A stretch of 64,000 nt of DNA from Phytohalomonas tamaricis (GCF_003012345.1 NZ_PVRV01000015.1:1-64000), one strand, 5' to 3'; positions 8,926 to 19,880 are shown, counted from the first letter of the stretch. Numbers and translations: made by a program. Notes: generated from the letters alone by a model not told the origin.

Positions 8926-9021
8926 TGGCGGAAGAGCATGGGAGTCGAACCCATCAGGGACCGCTGGCGGCCCCTGCCAGATTTGAAGTCTGACCGTCCC
9001 ACCGGGGATCGATGCTCTTCC
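8926..9021 (-). tRNA. selC: tRNA-Sec (UCA anticodon)
   Basis: A 96-base selenocysteine tRNA including encoded CCA. The acceptor stem GGAAGAGC (9014-9021) pairs with GCTCTTCC, followed by G73 and CCA. The anticodon loop reads CTTCAAA, giving UCA for UGA codons. A long extra arm (CAGGGGCCGCCAGCGGTCCCTG) and a GGTTCGACTCC T-arm complete the fold. The extended acceptor and giant variable arm are diagnostic of tRNA-Sec. It begins only 9 bases after the selB stop, so it is probably processed from the selAB transcript. Confidence 0.97.
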
Positions 9022-9030
9022 TCACGTACA

Positions 9031-10962
9031 TTAGTGCCACATATCCGCACGGCGAATAAGATGGTCATCGTGCATGCGTCGCGTAAAACCAATTCTATCA
9101 AAGAATTCAAGAATATGGATCGCCAGTTTACGTCCAGTGCCAATACGGTTGCGAAACTCTGCCGCACGCGCCGTGCCATTCATGTCGACCAGCTCCTGCA
9201 CGATGACCGCCATGTCACGCACTGAAGAAGACATAAAGAAATGATCACGGCGTACATGATAGATCTCACCCAGCCGGGCACAAGCAATTAGTGCTGTCCT
9301 GATACGCTGCTCATCCAGCTTTTCACTTGTCGCAATATCCCGAACGCGTGGCGGCTCGAACGGATTAGCCTCTAAGAGAGGACGCACCTGGTCCCAGATG
9401 GCAGCATCTTCATCGTTGAGCGTAACTCGATGTCCAGGAAGCGCCACGAAGGGACCATGCTGTTCAACCTGCCCAGTTTCAAACAAGTCATTCAGCAACA
9501 GACGGAACAGCGGGCCAGACAGATTTGGCATCACCTGGCGTCGAAGGCGTTCACGCTCTGTACCGAGCATTGCCGGTTCACGCTCATGGTTAGCCGTAAC
9601 AATAGCCAGCACATTTGTCTCGATATCTTCAAGCGCCAAACGCGAAAATGCGCGCACCTCTCCTTGAGCTGAAATCACTCGCCCGCCCATGGAAGAGACC
9701 AGTTCAATCAGTTCTTTCTGGTCGCGATTAACATTATGAGCAAACGCCACTAGATCCAGCCCCTCACTACGCAGCGCCAAGGCAGCTTTAAGAGGATGAC
9801 GTAGATCATACGGTGCTCCCGCCATGACGCTGTCACGCAGCGCAGCCAGCCAGGCGAGTCGCTTGGGAGCACGTTGGCCACGGCGAGGCGGCGCCCCATC
9901 AAGCACAAGACCACCACCCAACGTGACATGAGCGCCGTGATCACGGATTACCACACGATCACCCAGACAGGCATGGACAGGCGTATCAAGCGTAAGCTGG
10001 CCCAGCATACGCTCCCCTGGCGCCAAGCGTTGCCCTTCGAGCAGGGAGACGCGCCCAGTGACATGCGTTGCGCCAAGATGGATATGCACTGGCGTCCAGT
10101 GTTCCAGTGTCGCCGGTACACTATCGAGCAGCTCGATTGCGATATCGAGGCGCTTAAGCGCTGGGCTTTCCAGCGCTTCGGCAATGACCCATCCTCCCCG
10201 ACCGATGACTTCACGATCCACCCCCGAGCCCACCAGATTAAGTGCTAATCGGTCGCCCTGAGTCGCAAAATCATTGTCACGATTCTGACGCCGAAGACTA
10301 CGCACGCGGGCCTTAAGCCCCGAGGGAAACAACCGTACAAAATCTCCGACATTTACTCTACCGCTGACGACTGTACCGGTGACCACCAGCCCGGCACCGA
10401 TCTTGGTAAACGCACGATCGACGGCAAGACGAAAATGCCCGTTTGTAGGCGCGACCTGCTGCACTTGGGCCTGTGTCCACAATCGGTCACGCAGCGTCTC
10501 GATCCCTTCGCCACTACGGCTCGACACGGGAAAAACCGGCGCGCCAGCCAGCGGCGTATCTGCAAGCAGTGTAACGATCTCACGCTTGGCCTCCTCGAGT
10601 CGTGCAGCATCAACCAGATCACTTTTGGTCAACGCTACGACCCCTTCGGATAGCCCAAGTAGCTTAAGTATCTGTAAGTGCTCAACGGTTTGCGGCATGA
10701 CCCCGTCATCAGCGGCCACCACCAGCAAAACGTAATCGATGCCAGCAGCCCCAGCGAGCATGTTATGAATGAATCGCTCATGGCCCGGCACGTCGACAAA
10801 ACCAAACTCAACATCCTCGGCCATTTCGGGATAAGCAAATCCCGGCTCGATGGTAAGACCGCGTGCCTTTTCTTCCTTGAGGCGGTCGGTATCGATGCCC
10901 GTCAGTCGCTGAATGAGCGCAGTCTTGCCATGATCAACATGCCCTGCTGTTCCTACAATCAT
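9031..10962 (-). CDS. selB: Selenocysteine-specific elongation factor SelB
   Basis: A 643-residue GTPase that delivers Sec-tRNA to UGA codons followed by a SECIS hairpin. The N-terminal G domain has G1 GHVDHGKT (residues 7-14), G3 DVPGHE (57-62) and G4 TKSD (112-115). EF-Tu-like beta domains follow to about residue 340, then a C-terminal set of winged-helix domains that bind the mRNA hairpin; length and order match bacterial SelB. The start codon overlaps the selA stop as ATGA, so translation is coupled. tRNA-Sec lies directly downstream. Confidence 0.96.
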   Translation of the reverse strand: MIVGTAGHVDHGKTALIQRLTGIDTDRLKEEKARGLTIEPGFAYPEMAEDVEFGFVDVPGHERFIHNMLAGAAGIDYVLLVVAADDGVMPQTVEHLQILKLLGLSEGVVALTKSDLVDAARLEEAKREIVTLLADTPLAGAPVFPVSSRSGEGIETLRDRLWTQAQVQQVAPTNGHFRLAVDRAFTKIGAGLVVTGTVVSGRVNVGDFVRLFPSGLKARVRSLRRQNRDNDFATQGDRLALNLVGSGVDREVIGRGGWVIAEALESPALKRLDIAIELLDSVPATLEHWTPVHIHLGATHVTGRVSLLEGQRLAPGERMLGQLTLDTPVHACLGDRVVIRDHGAHVTLGGGLVLDGAPPRRGQRAPKRLAWLAALRDSVMAGAPYDLRHPLKAALALRSEGLDLVAFAHNVNRDQKELIELVSSMGGRVISAQGEVRAFSRLALEDIETNVLAIVTANHEREPAMLGTERERLRRQVMPNLSGPLFRLLLNDLFETGQVEQHGPFVALPGHRVTLNDEDAAIWDQVRPLLEANPFEPPRVRDIATSEKLDEQRIRTALIACARLGEIYHVRRDHFFMSSSVRDMAVIVQELVDMNGTARAAEFRNRIGTGRKLAIHILEFFDRIGFTRRMHDDHLIRRADMWH

Positions 10963-12425
10963 GCGCTGCCTCCCTCATCATCAGCCAGCATGTCAAAACG
11001 CTGCTTAAACCTATCAAGCTGAGCAATGAATGCCGCCTCTTCCTGTTCTCCAGCCAGGCAACGCAGATCAAGACGCAATGCTCCATCATTCACTCGTCCA
11101 ATCACTGGCCGCGGCAGTTGACGGAACGCGGTCTCCAGCCAACGTAATCTGCGCTCGCGTACCTGACGACGCGTATCGCATGGCCGCCATACTAGTGCAT
11201 GACTTGGCAGACGATCGACAGGGAGCGCTCCGCTACCGAGCTGGCTCATGCAATCCTCAACAGTAACATCGACATCGGCAACCAGCCCCTGCGTCTTTGC
11301 AAGTATCCGCTCAGCGGTAGCAGCAATATCTTCCTCGGCGCGGTTCAACAATGCCAAGGTAGGGATATCGCACTCGGGGCAGTCACTGTCGCGATACACC
11401 CTTAGCGTGGCTTCCAATGCGGCCAGTATCAGCTTATCGCACCGCAACGCGCGCTTGAGAGGATGCTTTTTTATCGCGGCGATCATTTCTCGCTTGCCCA
11501 CGATAATACCGGCCTGCGGCCCGCCCAGGAGTTTGTCCCCGCTGAACGTCACCACGTCTGCACCGCTGGCAATAGCGTCGCGTGGCAGCGATTCGTGAGG
11601 CAAGCCAAGCGCAGCAAGATCAATCAAAGCACCACTGCCTAAATCAATGACCAAAGGCACACCGTGGGCGTGAGCGATACGCGCCAACCCTGACTCGCTG
11701 ACTTCCTTGGTAAAGCCGGTAATGGCATAGTTCGATGTATGCGCCTTGACGATCAGACCAGTGTTCTCACCCATGGCCGCTTCGAAATCGCGTTCATGGG
11801 TGCGGTTGGTCGTGCCTACTTCATGCAACCGGCAACCTGCTGCCGCCATGATGTCGGGCATACGAAATGCACCGCCAATCTCAATCAACTCGCCACGCGA
11901 AATGACCGCTTCACGTCCGCCGCCAAGTGCTCCAAGCGCTAACACAACCGCCGCAGCGTTATTATTGACGACAGTGGCTGCTTCGGCACCAGTCAGTTCA
12001 CATAAAAGCTGCTCAACCAAGTCATCACGATCACCTCGCCTACCCGTATCGAGCGAGTACTCAAGCGCTACCGGATGGCGCCCCGCGCGGATGAGCGCCT
12101 CGATGGCGGCCTCGGAGAGTGGCGAGCGCCCCAGATTAGTATGAATGACCGTACCGGTCAGATTAAATACAGCGCGGGCGTTAGGCTGCACTAACCCATT
12201 AAGGCGATCGAGCGCTAAAACAGGCAACTCTTCACCAATCTGCCGATCCTGTTCAACTCCAGACCGCTGCAACCGATTACGCTCAGCGTCCAGCGTCTCG
12301 CGTACGGCACGACGCACTATTGTCCGGCCATGACACGCTTGAGCATCACGCAGTAATGGGTGTGCCAACAGCACGTCGACAGACGGCAGTTGACGACGCA
12401 CATCCAGGCTAGTGTTATCGCTCAT
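10959..12425 (-). CDS. selA: L-seryl-tRNA(Sec) selenium transferase
   Basis: A 488-residue pyridoxal-phosphate enzyme that converts seryl-tRNA(Sec) to selenocysteyl-tRNA(Sec) using selenophosphate. The N-terminal tRNA-binding region (LPSVDVLLAHPLL) is present, and the PLP lysine lies in TFSGDKLLGGPQAG at K298. Other family marks are NLTGTVIHTNLGRSPLSEAA and VNNNAAAVVLAL. GAGGTGAC precedes the ATG. It is the first gene of the selA-selB-selC run and is separated from the formate dehydrogenase operon by a terminator. The selenophosphate synthetase gene selD is not in this window and must be elsewhere. Confidence 0.96.
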   Translation of the reverse strand: MSDNTSLDVRRQLPSVDVLLAHPLLRDAQACHGRTIVRRAVRETLDAERNRLQRSGVEQDRQIGEELPVLALDRLNGLVQPNARAVFNLTGTVIHTNLGRSPLSEAAIEALIRAGRHPVALEYSLDTGRRGDRDDLVEQLLCELTGAEAATVVNNNAAAVVLALGALGGGREAVISRGELIEIGGAFRMPDIMAAAGCRLHEVGTTNRTHERDFEAAMGENTGLIVKAHTSNYAITGFTKEVSESGLARIAHAHGVPLVIDLGSGALIDLAALGLPHESLPRDAIASGADVVTFSGDKLLGGPQAGIIVGKREMIAAIKKHPLKRALRCDKLILAALEATLRVYRDSDCPECDIPTLALLNRAEEDIAATAERILAKTQGLVADVDVTVEDCMSQLGSGALPVDRLPSHALVWRPCDTRRQVRERRLRWLETAFRQLPRPVIGRVNDGALRLDLRCLAGEQEEAAFIAQLDRFKQRFDMLADDEGGSA

Positions 12426-12554
12426 GTCACCTCGATGTTTGAATACTTTTACATGGGAGCACGAAGCTCATGATAATTTGCGGGAATAAGCGCAGCGTAT
12501 ACGCTGCCAATGAACAATGAAACTGCTTAACTCATGGCGTTATCGCCAAAATAA

Positions 12555-12587
12555 AAAACGAGCAGACGACTCGGTCGCTGCTCGTAA
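12555..12587 (-). terminator. Terminator of the formate dehydrogenase operon
   Basis: Minus-strand hairpin ACGAGCAG...CTGCTCGT with a short, slightly bulged middle, followed by six T residues. It lies about 50 bases after the fdhE stop and before the selA start region. Confidence 0.75.
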
Positions 12588-12637
12588 AATATAAGTATCA
12601 ATTTTACTTTGCCGATTAAATCCTCAGCTGTGCATTA

Positions 12638-13591
12638 TCACTCTCCTGCGATCAGCATCGGGTTGAACCCACTACGTTGAAATTTGCCTTCTTCACCAAG
12701 CATTAGATCAAGCGCCAAACTCGCTAGATCATCCGCTAATGGATCAGCGCCTGCATTCCATTCACGAGATACTATTTTCAGGTAGCTCTGGCAGTCGCCA
12801 CAGGTCTCCGCCTGCATCGGCAATACGGCTTTGCCAGCCTCATCCTCCAACCCAAGATAGTTGAGGTCATCACTACGATCGCAAACACTGCATTTGGCGC
12901 GCTCCAAATACCACTCCGTTGCGCATATCCCACAGTGCAAATAGCGTACTCCGCTACGCTTGCCATCGATATGGATCACGCTCGCCACAGGCGCCGAGCC
13001 ACAGCATGGACACAATGATCTAGCCTCATGCGGTGGACGCTTCGGTGGCCTGGGCAGCGCCTGGGTCATACGCACCCATGTGACTTGCAGTGCCGAGGCT
13101 ACCAGTGGCATCAAGCCACGCAGCTTCTCAGGGCCAGGGCGTCCTTCCAACACATCGTCAGCTAGCGCATCAAGAGACGCACTGTTCAACTCACGCAAAC
13201 GGATCAGCAAGGGGCGTTGCGCCTGACCGACATGCAGCTCAAGCGCATCGAGAATAGCCGTTAGCTCTGTCTGCCAATCAATATCACGCCGTAGGGCATG
13301 AATGCCCAACGGCGCCATATTGTGTTCAAGCGCCAGCTCAAAAGCGCTTGAATCAGGCAACCACTCAGGAGTACGACTCGCCAACACCTGATGCTGCGCC
13401 AATGCCACACGCGCCATGAACCCCAAAAAGTCTCTCAATGACGCCACACGCCCGGACAGCTCGCGCAACCGCTTGGCACGTTTGCTGAAGACACTATTTT
13501 CAGGCAGGACTACTGCCGGCGGGTCCATGATACCCACCGGCGCACTACCGTATGAGTGCTCCACATTATCTTTGCTGTCAGAGTGCTTCAC
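12638..13591 (-). CDS. fdhE: Formate dehydrogenase accessory protein FdhE
   Basis: A 317-residue cytosolic rubredoxin-type protein needed for assembly of respiratory formate dehydrogenase. Four CxxC pairs are visible between about residues 195 and 265: CPCCGSAPVAS, HCGICATEWY, CSVCDRSDDL and CGDCQSYLK. These match the metal-binding half of FdhE. It starts with GTG, preceded by a strong AGGAGAT. It follows fdoI by 11 bp as the last gene of fdoG-fdoH-fdoI-fdhE, the order also found in E. coli. Confidence 0.93.
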   Translation of the reverse strand: MKHSDSKDNVEHSYGSAPVGIMDPPAVVLPENSVFSKRAKRLRELSGRVASLRDFLGFMARVALAQHQVLASRTPEWLPDSSAFELALEHNMAPLGIHALRRDIDWQTELTAILDALELHVGQAQRPLLIRLRELNSASLDALADDVLEGRPGPEKLRGLMPLVASALQVTWVRMTQALPRPPKRPPHEARSLCPCCGSAPVASVIHIDGKRSGVRYLHCGICATEWYLERAKCSVCDRSDDLNYLGLEDEAGKAVLPMQAETCGDCQSYLKIVSREWNAGADPLADDLASLALDLMLGEEGKFQRSGFNPMLIAGE

Positions 13592-13602
13592 ATCATCTCC
13601 TG

Positions 13603-14301
13603 TTACGGCGTTTGCTGCCGCTGTTGCCCAGCTGTTTCTTCACGCTTGGCAGCATCCTCCACCCTACGCTGCTTTTCCATTTCCTCTTCATACCAGAGAT
13701 TATGGTGATGCTTAGCCCAGGCCTTGCTGACACGGCCTTGCACCATAGCCCGAATCGATCCCTTGACCCAGATTGCAGAGTAAATGTGGATGATCAACGT
13801 GATAATGGCTGCGAACGCTGCATAGGCATGAACCACCGCAGCGACACGCAGCCACAGCCGCGGCATTGCTGGCGCGAAATAGGGCTGCCAAATCACAATC
13901 CCCGAGATGAGCAGCAAAGGCACACTGGTTACCATCAGCCAGTACACCATCTTCTGACCGGCATTGTTTTTGCCTACCGGCGGCAGACGCTCATCACGAT
14001 TGCTGAGTACATCGCCAATCTGTTTCACCCACTGAATGTCATAGCGCTTGATCAGACTGACCTTGAAAAAGCGCACCGCCATGATCAGAAAGAAAAACGC
14101 CATGAACACCCCAATGAAGGGGTGAATGATCCTTGTGGGAATCGGCCCGCCAAACAGTCCTGTGAATGACCAAAAGTAAGGATGAAAAATCGCCAAACCA
14201 CTCAGCACCAGCATTACGAAGCTGAACGCAATCAACCAGTGATTGACCCGCGACCACCAGTCATAGCGCAGAATGCCTCTTTCACGATTGGAGTGACTCA
14301 T
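13603..14301 (-). CDS. fdoI: Formate dehydrogenase cytochrome b556 subunit
   Basis: A 232-residue integral membrane diheme cytochrome b, the gamma subunit that passes electrons from the Fe-S subunit to quinone. Four hydrophobic segments carry candidate heme histidines: RVNHWL, HPFIG, VHAYAAF and IIHIYSAIW. The motif order fits the FdnI/FdoI family. The C-terminus is a longer than usual hydrophilic tail rich in Glu, Arg and Gln. Its start overlaps the fdoH stop (ATGA), indicating translational coupling. Confidence 0.93.
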   Translation of the reverse strand: MSHSNRERGILRYDWWSRVNHWLIAFSFVMLVLSGLAIFHPYFWSFTGLFGGPIPTRIIHPFIGVFMAFFFLIMAVRFFKVSLIKRYDIQWVKQIGDVLSNRDERLPPVGKNNAGQKMVYWLMVTSVPLLLISGIVIWQPYFAPAMPRLWLRVAAVVHAYAAFAAIITLIIHIYSAIWVKGSIRAMVQGRVSKAWAKHHHNLWYEEEMEKQRRVEDAAKREETAGQQRQQTP

Positions 14302-15266
14302 TCACGACCCTCCTCGTCAGCGTCTTGCAAAGCTTGGGTAGGTGATTTTTCGTCCAATGCCCTGTCAGCATCGGCCTTCTCCGGATCGGGATCGTCCTCC
14401 GGCTCTTCCTTGGGTCCTTTGATGGCGTAGTGGAAAAAGCCGGCCAGTGCTGAAAGCCCTATAACAGCTGACATCAGCGGCTTGGTCACACCTTTCCACG
14501 CTTCGGTCAGCGGGCTGATTCGCGGGTCTGACGGCAGGTTATTGTAGATCTCCGGCTTATCGGCGTGCTGCAACACATAAATGACATGCGTACCACCCAC
14601 CCCTGCAGGATCGTAAATACCGGCATTCTTGTAGCCGCGATCCTTCAGATAGTCCGTACGCATCGCCCCTTGCTCAAGCATGTCTTCCTTGGTGCCGAAC
14701 ATGATTGCACCCGTCGGACAGGTCTTGGCACAGGCAGGCTCCAGGCCGTGATATACGCGGTCGGAACACAGCGTGCACTTGTAAGCCTTGGCATCCTTCT
14801 TGGAAATGCGCGGTATGTTGAAAGGGCAACCCGCCACGCAGTAGCCACAGCCAATGCAGTGCTCTTCATTGAAGTCAACGATACCGTTGGCATACTGCAC
14901 GATTGCCCCTGGTGCCGGGCACGCCTTAAGGCAGCCCGGCTCCGCGCAATGCATACAGTTGTCCTTGCGGATCAACCATTCCAGGTTGCCCTGTTCATCT
15001 TCATACTCGTTGAAACGCATCAGCTGGAACGTGTTAGGACTAAGGTCCATGGGGTTGGTGTAAACCCCATAGCACTCACCTACATCGTCACGCAGATCAT
15101 TCCATTCAGAACAGGCCACCTGACACGCCTTGCATCCAATACACTTGGAAACATCGATAAGCTTCGCAACCTTTTCCACGCCACCGCTCCGCTCCTGCGG
15201 GGACGGTGCCATGGAAGCGGAGCGGGCAATGATGTTCTGCAGGTTAATCTGATCACCTCTCATCAT
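14298..15266 (-). CDS. fdoH: Formate dehydrogenase iron-sulfur subunit
   Basis: A 322-residue beta subunit with four [4Fe-4S] cysteine clusters: [41 protein letters not shown], and CTLCSDR paired with CAKTCP. A single C-terminal transmembrane helix (about residues 268-285, [19 protein letters not shown]) anchors it to the membrane, followed by an acidic cytoplasmic tail. It receives electrons from FdoG in the periplasm and hands them to FdoI. It lies 8 bp after fdoG. Confidence 0.95.
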   Translation of the reverse strand: MMRGDQINLQNIIARSASMAPSPQERSGGVEKVAKLIDVSKCIGCKACQVACSEWNDLRDDVGECYGVYTNPMDLSPNTFQLMRFNEYEDEQGNLEWLIRKDNCMHCAEPGCLKACPAPGAIVQYANGIVDFNEEHCIGCGYCVAGCPFNIPRISKKDAKAYKCTLCSDRVYHGLEPACAKTCPTGAIMFGTKEDMLEQGAMRTDYLKDRGYKNAGIYDPAGVGGTHVIYVLQHADKPEIYNNLPSDPRISPLTEAWKGVTKPLMSAVIGLSALAGFFHYAIKGPKEEPEDDPDPEKADADRALDEKSPTQALQDADEEGRE

Positions 15267-15274
15267 GCCTCTCC

Positions 15275-18200
15275 TTATATCTTCTCGACGTTAACCAAGA
15301 ACGACTTGAACTCTGGCGTCTGGGTATTGGCATCACCCACTGCCGGTGTCAGCGTGTTGGTTAAGAATCCATGTTTCGCGACTCCTTTGAATCCCCAGTG
15401 AATCGGAATACCGACCTGATGCACTGTCTGGCCAGTGATCTGCAATGGCTTGATGCGTTTGGTCACAACGGCCACTGCCTCGATATAACCACGCTTGGAG
15501 GACACACGTACCTTATTCCCTTCCTTGATACCCAGTTCGTTCGCCAAGCTCTCACCGATCTCGACAAACTTTTGAGGCTGCATAATTGAATTCAATTTTG
15601 CATGGGTCGTCCAGAAGTGGAAGTGCTCCGTCAAGCGGTAGGTTGTTGCTGCATAAGGGAACTCTTTGGCTGTACCAAATCGTGCCCGATCATCTGGAAA
15701 CACACGCGCAGCCGGATTATTGACGGCTTGTGGATTATTGGGATGCAGCGGGTTACCTACGATCGGTGACTCGAACGGCTCATAGTGCTCAGGGAACGGG
15801 CCTTCCATCATCATGCTGCCACCGAAGAAGTGACCTACCCCTTCCTGGTTCATGATGAACGGTCCAACACCTGCTGACGGCGGCGAAGCATCCGGGAAGT
15901 CAGGAATATCAGCCCCGACCCAACGATGGCCATTCCACCATACAAGGCGCTTTTCAGGGCCCCACGGTGTCCCGTCAGGACGAGCGGCTGCACGGTTGTA
16001 GAGAATGCGACGATTCATCGGCCATGCCCAGGCCCAGCCCAGCGTCATACCAATGCCAAATGGATCGGCATTGTCACGACGTGCCATCTGGTTACCGTCT
16101 TCGGTCCACGCGCCCGCATAGATCCAGCACCCGCATGAGGTACTGCCGTCAGCCTGCAGCATGCCGAAGTCATCGAGCAGTTCACCCTTGCGACGGCGAA
16201 TATTACGATTGCTATCGTAGATATCCGTCAGCGCCCGGCCGTTGTATTCCATGGCCAGCTCTTCTGCACCTGGATCTTCCGGATTGCTGTACTGCCACGT
16301 CAGGTTGAGAATTGGATCGGGGAATGCACCTCCTTCCTCGCGATACATGCGCTGCAGACGATGCAGCAACCCAGCCATGATCGAGACATCAGGACGCGCT
16401 TCACCCGGCGGCGGCGCCGCTTTCCAGTGCCACTGCAACCAGCGCGCACTGTTGACGATTGAACCATCATCCTCAGCAAAGCAGGTCGTGGGCAGACGGA
16501 AAACTTCGGTCTGGATCTGCGATGAATCAACATCGTTGAGTTCACCGTAGTTCTTCCAGAACTCGGCAGTTTCAACAGCCAGCGGATCCATCACCACCAA
16601 GTATTTCAGCTTGGCTAAAGCTTCTGACGTCTTATTCTTGTCAGGGAACGACGCCAGCGGATTAAAGCCCTGGCAGAAATAACCTGTGAGCTTCCCCTTA
16701 TGCATGCGCTCAAACGTATAAATGACGTCATAAAGCGGTTCGGTAAGCTTGGGTAGCCAGTCATAACACCAGTTGTTGTCGGCCTGAGCCGCATCCCCGT
16801 ACCAAGCTTTCATCAAGCTGACATGGAAGCGCTCGTAGAACTTCCAGTACGACACCTCACCGGGCAGCAGCGGCTGCTTGGCACGCTTTTTAATATACCC
16901 TTGGTAGTCCTGCTCTTCGGCCGAAGGTAGGCGCATATAGCCAGGCAGAAGATTGGACAACAGCCCGAGGTCGGTCAGTCCCTGGATGTTGGAGTGACCA
17001 CGCAGTGCGTTGACCCCACCGCCCGGTAACCCCGTATTACCCAGCAAAAGCTGAACCATCGCACCGGTACGGATGATCTGCGCACCGATAGAATGCTGCG
17101 TCCAGCCCAGCGCATAAAGAATGGTCATGGTCTTATCTGGAACTGCCGTCTCGGCAATCATGTTCCAGACTTCCTGAACATTCTGGCTCGGTATGCCACA
17201 GACGTTTTCCACCATATCGATGGTGTAACGGCTGTAGTGCTGACGCATCAGCTGATAAACACAGCGTGGATGCTGCAGGGTATCATCGCGCTTGACGTAG
17301 CCTTGGTCGTCGAACTCATAACTCCAGCTCGACTTGTCATAAGTGTTCTCGTCGGGGTTATACCCGGTGAACAAACCGTCATGGAAACCAAACTCTTCCT
17401 TGACGATCAAAGAGACATCCGTATAGGCCCGCACATACTCATGCTGGATCTGATCGGTCTCAAGCAGGAAGTTGATCAACCCACCCAAGAACACGATATC
17501 CGTGCCCGTACGAATATTTACTTCATAATCGGCGACCGCTCCCGTACGGGTGTAGCGCGGATCAATAGAGATTAATTTTGCATTATTCTTCTCTTTCGCC
17601 TCCATTACCCAGCGAAAGCCAACTGGGTGCGCCTCGGCAGAGTTGCCTCCCATGGAAAGAACCAGGTTGGCATTGCTGATGTCGACCCAGTGATTCGTCA
17701 TCGCACCGCGACCGTATGTTGGGGCAAGACCTGCCACCGTCGGTCCGTGTCAAACGCGCGCCTGGTTATCGAAAGACAATATGCCTAGATTACGTACGAT
17801 CTTGTGCGTCAGATAGGCCGTTTCGTTGGTCGTTGCCGAAGCCGCAAGGAAACCGGTCGATAGCCAACGATTGACGAGATTACCGTTTTCATCGTGCGTT
17901 TCGAAGTTAGCGTCACGGTCGTCTTTCATATGACGCGCAATACGATCAAGCGCATCATCCCAGCTGATGCGCTTCCACTCGCTACTGCCGGGCTCGCGCA
18001 CTTCAGGATGCGACAGACGAGACTCGCTCTTGATGAAATCGAGTACGCCAGCACCTTTAGGGCACAACGAACCGCGGCTTACCGGATGATCCGGGTCGCC
18101 TTCAACGTGATAGATGTCATCGGTAGAGTTAATACTGCCATCGCCGCGGCTATACAGCAGCATGCCGCAACCAACGGAACAGTACGTGCAGATATTGCGG

Positions 18201-18343
18201 GTGATTTTGGCGCCCGTCAGCTTGAAATGGCGAATCGACGCCTGCGCAGCGTCAGGCGCAAAGCCCATCATCGCCATGCTTGACGTGGCCATTCCCGCCG
18301 CGCCCAACTTGAAGAACTGTCTTCGAGTTACTTGCAACGTCAT
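15275..18343 (-). CDS. fdoG: Formate dehydrogenase-N/O alpha subunit, selenoprotein
   Basis: A 1022-residue selenoprotein read through an in-frame UGA at 17750-17752 (residue 198); translation resumes as [16 protein letters not shown], the active-site segment of FdnG/FdoG. It oxidises formate to CO2 at a Mo or W bis-MGD centre in the periplasm. A twin-arginine signal ([12 protein letters not shown]) starts the protein and a [4Fe-4S] cluster site (CTYCSVGCG, then SLCPKGAG) follows. The C-terminal molydopterin-binding domain has intact [10 protein letters not shown] and [10 protein letters not shown] segments. First gene of fdoGHI-fdhE; without Sec decoding only a 197-residue fragment would be made. 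Confidence 0.96.
17704..17752 (-). promoter_or_regulatory. Bacterial SECIS element in fdoG
   Basis: Directly after the UGA (17750-17752) the mRNA forms a hairpin with lower stem GACCG/CGGUC and upper stem GGCA/UGCC closing a GGUCU apical sequence (17727-17731). Counting U of UGA as 1, U17 and the loop GG at 22-23 fall at the positions known for the E. coli fdhF SECIS that SelB binds. Confidence 0.9.
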
Positions 18344-18692
18344 TGATTATCTCCTCAGCGCTCTCGTCCCCAAGAGCGGAACGGTAATCGTAACAAGCAG
18401 GGAGGCTTGCCCAATGCCGTTTCTTATATGCCAAACATTATTGCCACTACGCCGTAATATCGTCCTGTAAGCAATAAGCTTAAAGGCGAACAGAGCTGTC
18501 TAATAAAGCTAGTAAATTCTGCTTGAAATAACCCCAGCAAAGCAAAGGATTAACGATTTATTAACTGGAAAAATTTTCATCTCCCGAAGCAGAAGCGCAA
18601 CGTCAGGGATCGAACTCAATAACAGAGCCGTCAAAAATGAAAAAGTGAGGAATAAGCGTAATGCCTTTCGCTATAGGCGGCTAGCGGCACGT
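18344..18692. other. Upstream region of the fdo operon
   Basis: This 349-bp gap holds the presumed promoter and leader of fdoG (to the left) and the 3' end of the phosphoesterase gene (to the right). A small hairpin (CGCTCT/AGAGCG, about 18358-18378) lies in the fdoG leader. I see no convincing FNR, sigma54 or NarL site and no further gene. Confidence 0.4.
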
Positions 18693-19523
18693 TCATACAT
18701 CCACCATATCACCGCGCGCGGAGACATGCGTTGCACTGGAGCCAGCCTCAATCGAGGGTGCAGTCATAAGAATCTCACCGCGCCAATCAATCAGGTGCAA
18801 TTTACCGTCTTGCGTCTCCACCAGTGCCGTACAGTGCTCAACCCAGTCACCGTCATTGCAATACAGTATGCCGTCTGCGACACGAAAGCCTGCCTGATGA
18901 ATATGCCCGCAAACATAACCGTCATAATTCTCCTGGCGTGCCCGTTCAAGTCCGAAGCCTTCAAAACGTGCGACGTAGCGCTGCGCAATACCTGAACGCT
19001 GCTTGATGGCACTCGCTAGTGACCAGTAAGACAATCCTAAAGCGTCACGCAGCTGAACACCTTGACGATTGATCCAGCGCATCACTTTGAAAGCCTGACT
19101 GCCAAAGGCATGTAGCCAAGGGGAAACGGCAACGTGCATTTGGTCATCGAATTCATCACCGTGACTCACTAGCAGGCGCCGCCCATCCTTAAGCGTATGG
19201 ACCATCTCCTGTTCGATGCGAACATTATGCATCTGCAAACCACAAAGCCGCCGAAAGGCCGCATCATGGTTGCCAGGAATGTAGATCACTTCACAACCTG
19301 ACTCGGCCATCTGCAGGAAGTAAGACACCAATGATTGCTGGGCAGACGTAAGCACGGCACGCCGACGCATCGCAATCAGGTCGAAAACATCTCCCACCAG
19401 ATAAAGACGTTCGGGCTGGAACCGATGCAGCAACTGCATCAGCAATGTCGCTTGAGCATCGCGTGTGCCGAGATGAATATCGGAAATGAACAGTGTGCGG
19501 ACATCATCATCAGTCAGCGCCAT
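18693..19523 (-). CDS. LpxH-like UDP-diacylglucosamine pyrophosphatase family phosphoesterase
   Basis: A 276-residue calcineurin-type metallophosphoesterase. The di-metal motifs are complete and in order: SDIHLGT, LVGDVFDL, IPGNHDAAF, SHGDEFD and CGHIHQAGF. It belongs to the group annotated as UDP-2,3-diacylglucosamine pyrophosphatase-like, and a role in lipid A precursor or other nucleotide-lipid hydrolysis is possible. Several bacteria carry such a paralog besides the true LpxH, and this one is longer than typical LpxH (about 240 residues), so I do not assign lpxH. AGGGGAG precedes the ATG. It appears monocistronic. Confidence 0.8.
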   Translation of the reverse strand: MALTDDDVRTLFISDIHLGTRDAQATLLMQLLHRFQPERLYLVGDVFDLIAMRRRAVLTSAQQSLVSYFLQMAESGCEVIYIPGNHDAAFRRLCGLQMHNVRIEQEMVHTLKDGRRLLVSHGDEFDDQMHVAVSPWLHAFGSQAFKVMRWINRQGVQLRDALGLSYWSLASAIKQRSGIAQRYVARFEGFGLERARQENYDGYVCGHIHQAGFRVADGILYCNDGDWVEHCTALVETQDGKLHLIDWRGEILMTAPSIEAGSSATHVSARGDMVDV

Positions 19524-19880
19524 ATAACTCCCCTCTCCTTGGGCGCCCCCATCCAGTGAAACGCATGAATAGACATGATAGCCAAGACAGGCGTATCGAG
19601 CGAGGCAAGACGGATAGGCAATTCATGCCAATGATGAGCTTAAAGTGCAGAAAACTTATGATCATAGAAACACATGGCGATTTTCACCACCGGAACACTA
19701 TCGTGAAATGAGGATTATTCTTGGTCTGTTACATCTCATAAGAGGATAGCTCTTTTACGGTATCTAAAACCGAAGGCGGGCGTGTATTGACCAGCCGTCA
19801 CATGATATGTCGGGTCTATTTTTGTGGATCGGCAACGTTCAAAGCAGCGCCGTCTCCCGGCGCTGCTTTTGATATTTAAC
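19524..19880. other. Intergenic region without a gene
   Basis: A 357-bp gap between two minus-strand genes. It holds the promoter region of the phosphoesterase gene on its right-facing side and a hairpin terminator at 19841-19869 beside the muramidase stop codon. Nothing else was recognised. Confidence 0.5.
19841..19869. terminator. Hairpin terminator next to the muramidase gene
   Basis: An 11-bp perfect stem (AAAGCAGCGCC with its complement) with a 7-base loop lies 12 bases beyond the muramidase stop. The T-run is stronger on the plus side (TTTTGATATTT) than on the minus side. Confidence 0.65.

Noticed and set aside
14565-15401. Plus-strand 278-codon open frame opposite fdoH
   Set aside because: The minus-strand frame has four perfect iron-sulfur motifs; the plus frame has no family features.
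17750-17752. Stop codon splitting fdoG, suggesting a frameshifted or broken gene
   Set aside because: It is an in-frame UGA at the conserved Sec position, followed by the family sequence and a SECIS hairpin, with selA, selB and selC next door.
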